DNA of 64,000 nt, taken from the NCBI GenBank assembly GCA_963662985.1, contig OY760067.1, positions 2,170,001-2,234,000 on the forward strand, written 5' to 3'. Below, one piece after another: positions 16,529-24,713 of the stretch. The DNA is from G963662985 sp963662985 (lineage in GTDB: Bacteria > Chloroflexota > Anaerolineae > Anaerolineales > UBA11579). Within the stretch, counting starts at the first letter, position 1, and every line of letters begins with the position of its first letter. A program made the translations under genes and the position numbers. The notes below the pieces were generated by a model that was not told the DNA's origin, ran no database searches, and worked only from the letters and a program-made list of their open reading frames with translations.

Positions 16529-17644
16529 TTAATTTTCAGTAACTGTGGCTTCTTTTACATTGCCATCGTCGTCGTCATCATCTTCTTCATATTCGCCATT
16601 TGCTTTTCGTTCGGCGATATAGATGGGAGTAGCGGCATAGAAAATGAGGGTCATCAATACGGCAGATGAGACACACCACATACATGTGGCACCGATGACA
16701 AATGGTTCAAGGGTGGTGAGATAGATGGAGAAGAGAATGCCAAAGAGGCTGAACCCCCAGAATGCTTGGGCGGCTAAATAGCGCAATTTTTCAGGACCAA
16801 CTTTATACATGGTGAATGCGAAAATAAGTGCTAAGGAGCCGGCAACTCCAATGACACCAATGGGAATGAGACCAAAAAGATAGGCGTAGGGGCTGGTTTG
16901 CACAGATTGACAATCCCCAACAGGTCCACAAACGGCTTCGGTTGAGGTGAGTTCGACAAAGGAGAGATAACCTGCGACACAAAGCTCGATGACAAAAAAT
17001 GCTATGATGAGCCAAGTGGGGAATGGTTTGATCTTGATGCCACCGGTGATGACTTGTTGCAAAATAAAAATAACAGAAGTGATCATGACTACTAACCAAA
17101 TTGTGGCGAGAATATTGCCTTTGAGATCATTTTGGAATTTTTCTGCAATGGTGAGTGGGGGTGCTTCAGTGACGGGTGTTGCAGTTTCCCCTGTGATGTC
17201 ACTTTGTTCTAAAGAGGCGAGGAATAAAGGTAAATCAGGGAATTCAATACCGCCGTTTGCTAAACCATTTTCTACGATACCAGGAAGCATATCGGGAATT
17301 TCACCAGAGCCGATCATGACAGTGTCACCGACAATGAGGGTTGGGAATGCGGCAGGTTCAATATTATACTTGTCAATTGCTTCATAGAACATTTCTATGC
17401 CAGTATCTGTGGTACCATCTACACCGATGATGAGGACTTCATTGTTGGTGTAATTTGCAAAGAATTCGGGGAAATATTCTGTAATAATATAATGACAATG
17501 AGAACATGTGGGAGAATAAAAAAGAATGCCTTTGACTTGAGGTGGAGTGTCGGATTGAGCATTTGCTGTTTGTGTGAAGGCAAAACCTGTTAATAAAATG
17601 CTTATGATTAAAAGAAGTAAGAAAAATCTATTCTTGGTTGCCAT
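16529..17644 (-). CDS. Thioredoxin-VKOR fusion, disulfide bond formation
   Basis: The protein joins an exported thioredoxin-like domain to an integral membrane vitamin K epoxide reductase domain. A signal peptide or anchor covers residues 6-29. The thioredoxin part has C47-x2-C50 (PTCSHCHY) and the cis-proline P101 (AFPTLI). After a linker rich in Thr, Glu and Pro (150-165), about five membrane helices follow. The VKOR cysteines are C239 and C245 in the outer loop and the C321-x2-C324 pair (CMWC). VKOR would reoxidise the thioredoxin-like partner and pass electrons to quinone, supporting disulfide formation in exported proteins. Known bacterial fusions usually place the thioredoxin domain after VKOR; here it comes first. 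The C-terminus has a run of six Asp. GAGG precedes the ATG. Confidence 0.88.
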   Translation of the reverse strand: MATKNRFFLLLLIISILLTGFAFTQTANAQSDTPPQVKGILFYSPTCSHCHYIITEYFPEFFANYTNNEVLIIGVDGTTDTGIEMFYEAIDKYNIEPAAFPTLIVGDTVMIGSGEIPDMLPGIVENGLANGGIEFPDLPLFLASLEQSDITGETATPVTEAPPLTIAEKFQNDLKGNILATIWLVVMITSVIFILQQVITGGIKIKPFPTWLIIAFFVIELCVAGYLSFVELTSTEAVCGPVGDCQSVQTSPYAYLFGLIPIGVIGVAGSLALIFAFTMYKVGPEKLRYLAAQAFWGFSLFGILFSIYLTTLEPFVIGATCMWCVSSAVLMTLIFYAATPIYIAERKANGEYEEDDDDDDGNVKEATVTEN

Positions 17645-17755
17645 ATTACTGTTCCTCTTTCTAGATATAAATAGTTTTTGATATTGTACTATTAAAAATT
17701 AATTGTTTGTGAAATTAATCTAATAAAACGATGAAAATTTGAGAAAGGATTTACA

Positions 17756-18148
17756 TTGAAAAAAATATTATTGATTTTAGGATTAATCTTGGTGGCTGTT
17801 TTTGCTTTGACGGCATGTGGCGGCAATGATGGCGCTCCTTTGGTGATCTCCGTTGATGAAGGTTATCAAAAATATGAAGAAGGCGTTTTCCTTTTGGATG
17901 TTCGTACACAAGCGGAATGGGACGAAGCACATGTGCCGAATGCAGTGTTAATTCCATTGGATGAATTGGAAAGTCGATTGAGCGAAGTGCCAAGCGACCA
18001 AGAATTGATCGTAATTTGTCGAAGTGGGAACCGCAGTTTGACCGCTACAGAGTTGTTGCGGGATAATGGTTTTGATTTGGCACAAAGCATTAGCGGCGGA
18101 ATCAGCCAATGGGCATCAAAGGGATATCCTGTGACCTTTGGTGAATAA
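17756..18148 (+). CDS. Rhodanese-domain lipoprotein
   Basis: This is a small extracytoplasmic rhodanese. A lipoprotein signal ends in LTAC with C21 as the lipidation site. A single rhodanese domain follows (residues 30-128), with LLDVRTQAEWDEAHV and the active-site cysteine C88 in CRSGNRS. Rhodaneses carry persulfide sulfur, or act as redox or sulfur-transfer partners; the partner here is unknown. Translation starts with TTG, 6 bases after AAAGGA. A paralog follows 137 bases later, so the pair is a local duplication. Its own terminator separates the two. Confidence 0.88.
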   Translation: MKKILLILGLILVAVFALTACGGNDGAPLVISVDEGYQKYEEGVFLLDVRTQAEWDEAHVPNAVLIPLDELESRLSEVPSDQELIVICRSGNRSLTATELLRDNGFDLAQSISGGISQWASKGYPVTFGE

Positions 18149-18176
18149 AAAGATTTGCTAAGTTTTGTAAAAAAAG

Positions 18177-18204
18177 AAAGATATCTTCTGATGAAGGTAT
18201 CTTT
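18177..18204 (+). terminator. Intrinsic terminator
   Basis: A 12-bp stem with one G-T pair starts at AAAGATATCTTC, has loop TGAT and is followed by a T-rich tract. It ends transcription after the first rhodanese gene. Confidence 0.8.
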
Positions 18205-18219
18205 TATTTTAACCAGTTT

Positions 18220-18228
18220 TGGTATAAT
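18220..18228 (+). promoter_or_regulatory. Extended -10 promoter of the second rhodanese gene
   Basis: TGGTATAAT matches the extended -10 pattern (TGnTATAAT). It gives the second rhodanese its own transcript after the preceding terminator. Confidence 0.55.
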
Positions 18229-18285
18229 TTATTGTAATTAGATAAGTTTAGTCCAAAAATAATACTTGAAAGGGTTCTTTTATTT

Positions 18286-18669
18286 ATGTTGAAATTATTT
18301 TTGATGGGGTTGGTTAGCTTTGGTGCTTTTTCTTTTTTTGGAAGATCGGGAGGCAATGATCTGGAAATTTCTGTTGAGGAAGCACACGAAAAATATTCCA
18401 AGAATGTGATGCTTTTGGATGTGCGGACAAAAGAAGAATGGGATGAATGCCACGTGCCAAATGCAGTTTTAATCCCTTTGGATGAATTACAAAATCGGTT
18501 AAATGAGGTTCCGCAAGATGTCGAAGTGGTGGTGATGTGCCGCTCTGGTGCACGAAGTATGACTGCTACGAGAATGCTCCATGCAAAAGGGTTTGAAAAA
18601 ACTTTGAGCATGAGAGGCGGGATTAATGCGTGGTATGGTAAGAATTTTGATTTGACTTGCACAAAGTAA
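18286..18669 (+). CDS. Rhodanese-domain protein, paralog without lipobox
   Basis: This protein parallels its neighbour at 17756-18148: VMLLDVRTKEEWDECHV and CRSGARS with C85 as active-site residue. The N-terminal hydrophobic segment remains (residues 1-18), but where the neighbour has AC-GGND this one has RS-GGND, so the lipidation cysteine is replaced by serine. It is probably membrane-anchored by an uncleaved signal or secreted free, rather than lipidated. Substrate and partner are unknown. GAAAGGG precedes the ATG by 11 bases, and the extended -10 box lies about 58 bases upstream. Confidence 0.85.
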   Translation: MLKLFLMGLVSFGAFSFFGRSGGNDLEISVEEAHEKYSKNVMLLDVRTKEEWDECHVPNAVLIPLDELQNRLNEVPQDVEVVVMCRSGARSMTATRMLHAKGFEKTLSMRGGINAWYGKNFDLTCTK

Positions 18670-18785
18670 AAAAAGATATGTTTTAGAAAAAAGCGAAGAA
18701 AACAGTCGCTTTTTTTAAATTTGATTGGTGATCCTAAAGAGCGTGGTAAAATCAGCATTAATCGAGAACATAAAAGGATGCCTTT

Positions 18786-19346
18786 ATGAAGTTGAATGTT
18801 CCAGTTGAGACCGAACGACTAAAATTACGGTTTTTTTCTGAAAAAGATTTGAAAGATGTGTTTGTATATCATTCAGATGAATCTGTGATTCGTTATTTAT
18901 ATTGGCCACTTCGTTCGGAAGAAGAAACTTTGGCGGAGATTGAACGCCGGATGAATTTGACGAGTTTTGAAAAAGATGGAGATGCGTTGATTTTGGCGAT
19001 TGAAGAAAAACAAAGTCAAAAAGTGATCGGTGATATGTTTTTATTTTTACGCAGTCAAGAAAGTCAGCAAGGCGAATTAGGATATGTATTAAATCCTGCT
19101 TATCAAGGTAAGGGATATGCTTTTGAGGCGAGCCAAGCGGTTTTGAAGATTGGTTTTGAAGATGCGGGATTTCACCGGATTTATGCGCGTTGTGATGCTC
19201 GGAATGAAGGATCCTATCGATTGATGGAAAGACTGGGGATGCGACGAGAAGCTCATTTAATTCATAATGAGATATTTAAAGGGGAATGGAGTGATGAGTT
19301 GGTGTATGCTATTTTAAAAGAAGAATGGATTAACAAGAAAGAATAG
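18786..19346 (+). CDS. GNAT-family N-acetyltransferase (RimJ/RimL-like)
   Basis: The 186-residue protein has the RimJ/RimL-type GNAT layout. The start is ETERLKLRFF, the middle strand GELGYVLNPAYQGKGYAFEA carries the acetyl-CoA binding Q/R-x2-G-x-G/A motif (QGKGYA), and the end has YRLMERLGMRREAH. Such enzymes acetylate protein N-termini or small amines; the target is unknown. It lies 9 bases before the glycogen debranching gene and probably shares its transcript. AAAGGA is upstream of the ATG, with a TAAAAT box farther up. Confidence 0.88.
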   Translation: MKLNVPVETERLKLRFFSEKDLKDVFVYHSDESVIRYLYWPLRSEEETLAEIERRMNLTSFEKDGDALILAIEEKQSQKVIGDMFLFLRSQESQQGELGYVLNPAYQGKGYAFEASQAVLKIGFEDAGFHRIYARCDARNEGSYRLMERLGMRREAHLIHNEIFKGEWSDELVYAILKEEWINKKE

Positions 19347-19355
19347 GGAGGTTTT

Positions 19356-21275
19356 ATGTTTCCAAATCTATCATTACCGCCTCAAGAATGGCTGTTGACA
19401 AACGGGCTGGGGGGTTATGCAATGGGATGTGTGGATGAGGTGAACCGACGGAAATATCATGGTTATTTGATAGGGGCGGTGAATAGTCCATCAAAGAGAA
19501 TTAATTTCTTAAATGAATTTGTCGTAAGTGTTGAGGTAGATGGTAAAACGCTACGATTAGGTGGTGCGGAGAATGATGCGCAAGAGGTCTTGTTTGAGAA
19601 CGAAGGCCAGATTGTTCATTGGACCTATGTTTTTGATGGATTTCAAATCAAAAAAAGTATTTGGATGCGCTATAGATTTAATGAGACATATGTGCGCTTC
19701 CAATTTTCGGGGGATGTGAAAAAAATTCGATTATGGGCAACACCTTTATTTTCTATCCGAGATCATCATTTAAATGTAAATGCTGAAACCAAAGATTATA
19801 TGGTTTTGTTGGGGGATCATGATATTTGGGTGGCGCATCAAGATGTGGGGGCGTGTAGAGTGGATTATGGTGAGGGGCATTTTATTCAGAGAAATCAATT
19901 GGTGAGTGAATCTACATATATAATTGAGACGATGCGGGGAGAAATTGATGAAGAAAGATGTTTCTCTCCGGGAGAAATTTGGATTGATCTAGACCAAAAT
20001 TCTTCGGTTTGGGCGTTAATCATCACAGATGGAAATGATAATTATTCTGATAATTTAGAGATTAGTTTAGAAAAAAGAAGAAAATATCAAAAAGAGGTTT
20101 TGAAAAAGGCAAATGCTGAGAATGCTCCTGAATGGCTGCAACGAGCAGTAATTGGAGCAGATAAATTTGTGGTGAAACGAGGAGAAGGGTTAACCGTTTT
20201 AGCTGGCTATCCGTGGTTCACTGACTGGGGACGAGATACGATGATTGCATTGCCGGGGTTGCTGTTGGCAACTGGGAGATCGGATGATGCATTGCAGATT
20301 CTGCGCTCTTTTGCTAAATATGTGAGTGAGGGAATGTTGCCAAATCTTTTCCCTGATACTCAATTTGACCATTATTCCCCAGACTATAATACGGTAGATG
20401 CTACCTTGTGGTTCTTTCATGCGATTCAAGTTGCGGCGGATGCAGTGGATGAAGTGGAAGTTGCGGAAGAGTTTTTTGATACACTATTGGATATTTTTAA
20501 TTGGCATATAAAAGGAACTCGGTTCGGGATTCGAGTGGATGAAAAAGATGGATTGCTTTTTGCAGGGGATGAACATACTCAATTAACTTGGATGGATGTG
20601 AAGATTGATGATTATGTGGTGACACCAAGAAGCGGCAAGGCTGTGGAGATTAATGCTTTGTGGATTCGAGCTATGCGGATTTTGAAGGACTTTGCAATTC
20701 TTTTGAAACATGAGGATGTTGCTGCACAAGTGGGGAGTGTGTTGGCAAAAGCTGAAGCTAGTTATGTAGATCGTTTTTGGAATGGGCGTTATTTGTATGA
20801 TGTAGTGGATACGCCTACTGGTGAAAATGATGAGAGTGTGCGCCCTAATCAACTTTTTGCGCTTAGTTTGGTGCCTGATCTTTTGAAGGAATCTCAAAAA
20901 CAATCTATTTTGACGTTATGTGAAAAAGAATTATTGACCCCGTTTGGTTTGCGATCATTATCCCCTGAGGATGAACGGTATATTGGCACTTATCAAGGCG
21001 CACGAAATATTCGCGACCTTGCGTATCATCAGGGTACGGTGTGGGCATGGTTGCTGGGAGTGTTTTGTGAAGCACATTATGCTCTATATCACGATCCAGA
21101 GGCAATTGAGGGCTATATCGCTGGTTTGATTCGTCATTTGAATGAGGCTGGTTTGGACACTGTGAGTGAGAATTTCTGGGGAGATGCTCCTTTTTATGCA
21201 GCGGGGTGCCCAGCACAGGCGTGGAGCCAAGCTGAATTGATTCGGATTTGGCGATTGATTCATCCGATAAATTGA
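19356..21275 (+). CDS. Glycogen debranching enzyme (amylo-alpha-1,6-glucosidase type)
   Basis: The 639-residue protein is a prokaryotic-type glycogen debranching enzyme (GH133 type) that removes alpha-1,6 branches from glycogen. The N-terminal beta-sandwich domain has WLLTNGLGGYAMG and RKYHGYLIG. The C-terminal alpha/alpha-barrel starts near residue 240 and has the signature WFTDWGRDTMIALPGL (around 287) and DATLWFFHA. There is no signal peptide, so it acts on intracellular glycogen. AGGGAGG precedes the ATG by 4-5 bases. Together with the phosphofructokinase and PFOR genes it supports storage and fermentation of sugars. Confidence 0.92.
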   Translation: MFPNLSLPPQEWLLTNGLGGYAMGCVDEVNRRKYHGYLIGAVNSPSKRINFLNEFVVSVEVDGKTLRLGGAENDAQEVLFENEGQIVHWTYVFDGFQIKKSIWMRYRFNETYVRFQFSGDVKKIRLWATPLFSIRDHHLNVNAETKDYMVLLGDHDIWVAHQDVGACRVDYGEGHFIQRNQLVSESTYIIETMRGEIDEERCFSPGEIWIDLDQNSSVWALIITDGNDNYSDNLEISLEKRRKYQKEVLKKANAENAPEWLQRAVIGADKFVVKRGEGLTVLAGYPWFTDWGRDTMIALPGLLLATGRSDDALQILRSFAKYVSEGMLPNLFPDTQFDHYSPDYNTVDATLWFFHAIQVAADAVDEVEVAEEFFDTLLDIFNWHIKGTRFGIRVDEKDGLLFAGDEHTQLTWMDVKIDDYVVTPRSGKAVEINALWIRAMRILKDFAILLKHEDVAAQVGSVLAKAEASYVDRFWNGRYLYDVVDTPTGENDESVRPNQLFALSLVPDLLKESQKQSILTLCEKELLTPFGLRSLSPEDERYIGTYQGARNIRDLAYHQGTVWAWLLGVFCEAHYALYHDPEAIEGYIAGLIRHLNEAGLDTVSENFWGDAPFYAAGCPAQAWSQAELIRIWRLIHPIN

Positions 21276-21344
21276 TATTTGTAGCGTGTGTTTAGAAGAG
21301 AAAAGAGCTTGCTGAATATTGGTTGATATGCTTGAATTGAGGAT

Positions 21345-21713
21345 ATGAACAGACGTTTGGTTTTCTTTTTGTTAAGCATTGTGATTGGTATCAGCCTTGG
21401 GTTAGTGTATGGCTGGATGATTAGCCCTGTTGAAGTGGTAGATACGGCTCCTAATACTTTCCGTGTGGATTATAAGACTGATTATGTGTTGATGGTGGCA
21501 GAAATTTTTACGGATGAGCAAGATTTGGATGCCGCCGTGTATCGGTTGGCTAGTTTGGGCGGTGAGGATTATGCAAATACGGTGCGAGAAGCGATGGTGT
21601 TTGCGGTATCATATGGGTTTACTCCAAATGATTTGGCTCACTTACAAAATTTGTTAAATGCACTTGAGGCGAATCCGTCTGTCTCTGAATTAAATGTACA
21701 AGGGGGTGTTTGA
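21345..21713 (+). CDS. Membrane-anchored SPVEVVDT-type protein (short)
   Basis: This 122-residue protein has one N-terminal membrane helix (residues 4-22), then SPVEVVDTAPNTFRVDYK and a short helical domain (VLMVAEIFTDEQDLDAAVYRLASLG). This layout recurs in Anaerolineae genomes in my recollection; its function is unknown. The helical part resembles a single tetratricopeptide-like hairpin pair. It is the first gene of a tandem pair with 1 base overlap (TGATG), and the second product has the same N-terminal module. TGAGG lies very close to the ATG. Confidence 0.75.
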   Translation: MNRRLVFFLLSIVIGISLGLVYGWMISPVEVVDTAPNTFRVDYKTDYVLMVAEIFTDEQDLDAAVYRLASLGGEDYANTVREAMVFAVSYGFTPNDLAHLQNLLNALEANPSVSELNVQGGV

Positions 21714-22591
21714 TGCAAGGAAAACCACGCAAAAAAGAATTCCCTTTGTATTTGATTACTGGTTTAGTGATTGGGATTGCAATTGGCTTGTTTTATGCTT
21801 GGCGATTGTCTCCGGTGGAGGTGATTGATACGGTGCCAGCATCAATGAGTGATGAGCATAAGGATGCATATCGATTGTTGGTGGCGCAAGCGTTTATGAC
21901 CAATGGAGATCCTCAAAGAGCGATTGCGCGATTATTTTTATTGGGGGATGATGACATTGTGAATGCTGTAGAAGATCAAGCGCAACGTTTGTTATCTCGT
22001 GGAAATAATATCGATGATACAAGAGCAATGGCTACTTTGTTGGAAGCATTGGAAAAGGAAAGTGCGATTGGGTTGCCTACTGCGACTGTCGGGGATGAAT
22101 ATACAGTTTTAGATGATGGTTCAGATGTAACGCCTAATATGATGACAACACCGACAGTGGCGGATGTGATTGTTACTGAGGAAAATACACAAGTTGTGAC
22201 AACAGAAATTCCTACAGCTACTATGATGCCAACAATGACAGTCACTCCTACAGCTTTGCCTGCGTATGCGTTGGAAAGTTTTGAAAAGGTATGTGATCCG
22301 ACGATTGATACACCTTTAATTCAAGTGATGGTGAAGAAGAACAATGGCGAACAAGTGCCGGGTGTACCGATTATGGTGATCTGGGATGATGGCGATAATG
22401 TATTTTATACTGGATTAAAGCCTAATCTAGGTTTGGGATATGCGGATTTTGAAATGACGCCGGGGGTTAGCTATGACCTGCATTTGGTGGAAGGCGGAGA
22501 GGGAGTGATGGATCTGTCGCCTCAAAGTTGTACGAAGAATGATGGAAGTACTTATTGGAGCGGTTGGCTAGTAGTGTTCCAAAAAAAATAA
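21713..22591 (+). CDS. Membrane-anchored SPVEVIDT-type protein with C-terminal beta domain
   Basis: The N-terminus repeats the module of the preceding gene: a membrane helix (about residues 12-30), SPVEVIDTVPASM and a helical domain with YRLLVAQAFMTNGDPQRAIARLFLLG. A Thr/Pro-rich linker (about 125-180) leads to a C-terminal domain (190-292) with two cysteines, YALESFEKVCD and SPQSCTKNDG, and beta strands such as VPIMVIWDDGDNVFYTG. The last part resembles a transthyretin-like or carboxypeptidase-regulatory-like sandwich exposed outside the cell. The real start is the ATG overlapping the previous stop as TGATG, preceded by AAGGGGG. Function is unknown. Confidence 0.75.
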   Translation: MQGKPRKKEFPLYLITGLVIGIAIGLFYAWRLSPVEVIDTVPASMSDEHKDAYRLLVAQAFMTNGDPQRAIARLFLLGDDDIVNAVEDQAQRLLSRGNNIDDTRAMATLLEALEKESAIGLPTATVGDEYTVLDDGSDVTPNMMTTPTVADVIVTEENTQVVTTEIPTATMMPTMTVTPTALPAYALESFEKVCDPTIDTPLIQVMVKKNNGEQVPGVPIMVIWDDGDNVFYTGLKPNLGLGYADFEMTPGVSYDLHLVEGGEGVMDLSPQSCTKNDGSTYWSGWLVVFQKK

Positions 22592-22609
22592 AAATATCAA
22601 TTTAAATCC

Positions 22610-22638
22610 AAATCCCCAAGTTTAAGGCTTGGGGATTT
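22610..22638. terminator. Bidirectional terminator
   Basis: An 11-bp perfect stem, AAATCCCCAAG with its complement, has a 7-base loop. It separates the SPVE pair from the convergent LysM gene. Confidence 0.85.
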
Positions 22639-22667
22639 TTCGTGAGAAACTTTTGCACTTTTCCTAT

Positions 22668-23000
22668 TTAGGAACGGAGGCTGTATAATGCTTCTGAGTC
22701 CGGAAGATAAATCACTTGCCCTTCGTAGAGCACAGGATTATCTTCTAATTGGTTAAGTTTTAAAATTTGTTCAACCGTTGTTTGACTTTGATTGGCAATG
22801 TCAAAAATAGATTCACCTTGTTTGACAACATAGACAGACTTGTGTGTGGGGGCAATTTCCACAGCTTCAATTTTGGAAAGTGAGATGCCATTAAGGTCTG
22901 AAAAAGTGGCAGAAAGATCAAGGATGCTTTGACAGATTGCGAGTATTGCAAATATACTCAAGAAAAATAATAATTTAATGAAAAAATTGGTTTTGACCAT
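22668..23000 (-). CDS. Membrane-anchored LysM-domain protein
   Basis: The 110-residue protein has an N-terminal hydrophobic segment (about residues 8-25) and one LysM domain near the end: YVVKQGESIFDIANQ, LKLNQL and YEGQVIYLP. LysM domains bind N-acetylglucosamine polymers such as peptidoglycan, so it is likely a cell-wall binding protein; there is no catalytic domain. A longer upstream start is possible, but AAAGGAG lies 5 bases before the ATG at 23000, so that is chosen. No operon partner is evident. Confidence 0.88.
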   Translation of the reverse strand: MVKTNFFIKLLFFLSIFAILAICQSILDLSATFSDLNGISLSKIEAVEIAPTHKSVYVVKQGESIFDIANQSQTTVEQILKLNQLEDNPVLYEGQVIYLPDSEALYSLRS

Positions 23001-23132
23001 TTCTACTCCTTTCATGTTGTTATCATAATTCAGTTCAGGTTTCTATGCTTGACGGTTATCTGACGATTACCTGACGATTGCCTACTGATTCGTTATTTAA
23101 GACAATATTTGTAATATTAATCTTACTTAAGT

Positions 23133-23161
23133 AAAAAGAGATCTCGTAAAGATCTCTTTTT
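23133..23161 (-). terminator. Intrinsic terminator of the YCII gene
   Basis: A 12-bp stem, AAAAAGAGATCT with its complement, has loop CGTAA. It lies 7 bases beyond the YCII-type gene stop on the minus strand. Confidence 0.75.
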
Positions 23162-23168
23162 TATTTTT

Positions 23169-23462
23169 TTATTCAATAATGAATGTTTCATATAACCGCA
23201 GCCCTTCAGGAGAGGGACAATGTTTGGCGATAGGTTCTGCTTCAGCAAATGTTTCTGTTTCGATGACTGAATATCCAGTGGCAGGATAATCTTCAGGTTT
23301 AATTGGGGAGGTTTGGTTGCTTGTGATTTCAAATCCCTTAGAAAAAGGATTGCCCCAATCTACAATTTTCTCTTCAAAAGATGCGAACCACTTTCCCCAA
23401 AGATCCATGGTATCTTCTTGTGGATCTTCATGCCCATAATAGATCATTACATATTTTGTCAT
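23169..23462 (-). CDS. YCII-related domain protein
   Basis: This 97-residue cytoplasmic protein begins MTKYVMIYYG and contains WGKWFASFEEKIVDWGNPF, typical of YCII/DGPF-type small dimeric alpha-beta proteins. A conserved GYSVIETETFAEAEPIAKHCP segment forms the second half of the ferredoxin-like fold. Biochemical roles in the family vary and are mostly unknown. The start at 23462 is chosen because AAGGAG lies 7 bases upstream; longer in-frame starts have no ribosome binding site. Confidence 0.82.
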   Translation of the reverse strand: MTKYVMIYYGHEDPQEDTMDLWGKWFASFEEKIVDWGNPFSKGFEITSNQTSPIKPEDYPATGYSVIETETFAEAEPIAKHCPSPEGLRLYETFIIE

Positions 23463-23531
23463 TGTTTGCTCCTTAACTGAACTTAAATTGATTTGCAATT
23501 TAGATTCTAGAAAAATGGGAATCTTACAAAC

Positions 23532-23561
23532 AAAAAAGGGATTGGAGCCAATCCCTTTTTT
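23532..23561 (-). terminator. Intrinsic terminator of the prenyltransferase gene
   Basis: A 13-bp stem, AAAAAAGGGATTG with its complement, has a short loop. It lies 26 bases past the prenyltransferase stop on the minus strand and precedes the YCII gene. Confidence 0.8.
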
Positions 23562-23586
23562 AATTTATTCATTTTTTAGTGTGAGT

Positions 23587-24630
23587 TTAGGCAAAGAAAT
23601 TTGTGATGATGGTGGCGAGGATCATGCCGAGGATATAGGGAACCCCCACTTTGCGAGTGAAATGAATGACCCAACCGACGAACCAAAGCGGCCAAATGGG
23701 CCAACCGTCTGGTTTTTCATCAGGATAGGGTTTGGAGAAAGTTTCCCATACATCACGCATGTTGGGGAGGGAGAGTAAGACTACGAGGACGCTCCAATGC
23801 GTATAGCCAAGAAGAACTTGAGCGATGATGAAGAGATAAAAGATTACAAAGATAACTTTGCTGAGCGTGCGGGCGTTCTTTTCTCCGATGATGACGGGAA
23901 TAGTTTTGACGTTTTTGTTTTTATCGTGATTCACTTTGTCGATGTGTTTGCCTAATAAAGCGGCACCAACGATCAAACCAAATGGAATGGTTTGTACCCA
24001 AATGGCGGTGGTGAGGGTTGCGCCTGATGCGAAGGCTGTGCCTGCTATCATAAGCGGTCCCCAGACGATGAAGGCTGCAATCTCGCCGAGGGCGATCTTT
24101 TTTAGCACACCTGTATAGAGTAAACTGGTGAGCAAGCCAGCAAGGGCAAAAGCTACGATGATGGGACCACGCCAAATAGCGAGGACGATCATGATGGCTA
24201 GATCGAGAAGATTGCAGAGGATGATGGCGATTATCATGGTGCGTTTGGTGATGAGATTGTCAATGAGGGCATGTGGGCCATATTGGGCACGGGGATAATC
24301 TTTGGTGTCGATGCCACCACGATAGTCTGTGTAGTCATTGAGAAGATTGTTGGAGGCGTGGGCGAGGACGATGCCGATGATGCTGAGGAGGGCTGCCCAT
24401 AAATTGATGCGATTTCCAATTTGCTGCCAAGCAAGGAGAGCACCTAAAATACCTGAAGTGATGGTCATGGTGAAGACTTGCGCACGGGTGATTAACAACC
24501 ATTTGGTGACCCAATCTGCATTTTCGAGATCATTGCAGGAACCACTGATAAGGGCGGCTGCCCATTTTTTAAGAAGAGTATCTTGTACTTTGGGAGTTGG
24601 GTCTATTTGTGCGATCGTTTTTTTAGCCAT
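23587..24630 (-). CDS. UbiA-family prenyltransferase
   Basis: This integral membrane protein of 347 residues belongs to the UbiA superfamily, which joins polyprenyl diphosphate to aromatic or other acceptors. The two Mg-binding motifs are visible: NDYTD at 98-102 followed by YRGGIDT, and DKVNHDKNKN at 231-240 followed by KTIPVIIGE. About eight or nine hydrophobic helices follow a 45-residue cytoplasmic N-terminus. The first motif and spacing fit MenA-like enzymes of menaquinone synthesis, but the genes around it do not confirm this. Weak GGAA precedes the ATG. It may supply quinone for the VKOR protein; that is inference. Confidence 0.88.
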   Translation of the reverse strand: MAKKTIAQIDPTPKVQDTLLKKWAAALISGSCNDLENADWVTKWLLITRAQVFTMTITSGILGALLAWQQIGNRINLWAALLSIIGIVLAHASNNLLNDYTDYRGGIDTKDYPRAQYGPHALIDNLITKRTMIIAIILCNLLDLAIMIVLAIWRGPIIVAFALAGLLTSLLYTGVLKKIALGEIAAFIVWGPLMIAGTAFASGATLTTAIWVQTIPFGLIVGAALLGKHIDKVNHDKNKNVKTIPVIIGEKNARTLSKVIFVIFYLFIIAQVLLGYTHWSVLVVLLSLPNMRDVWETFSKPYPDEKPDGWPIWPLWFVGWVIHFTRKVGVPYILGMILATIITNFFA

Positions 24631-24676
24631 AGATTTTCCATTCTTTAATTATGTGTTTTTTTTCTCTAATTGGAAT

Positions 24677-24682
24677 TATAAT
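24677..24682 (+). promoter_or_regulatory. -10 box of the class V aminotransferase gene
   Basis: TATAAT lies 31 bases before the ATG at 24714. The downstream GAGG at 24701-24704 supports that start over an upstream TTG. Confidence 0.45.
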
Positions 24683-24713
24683 CTTTTCATTCTAAAAATT
24701 GAGGTTTTTTAAG

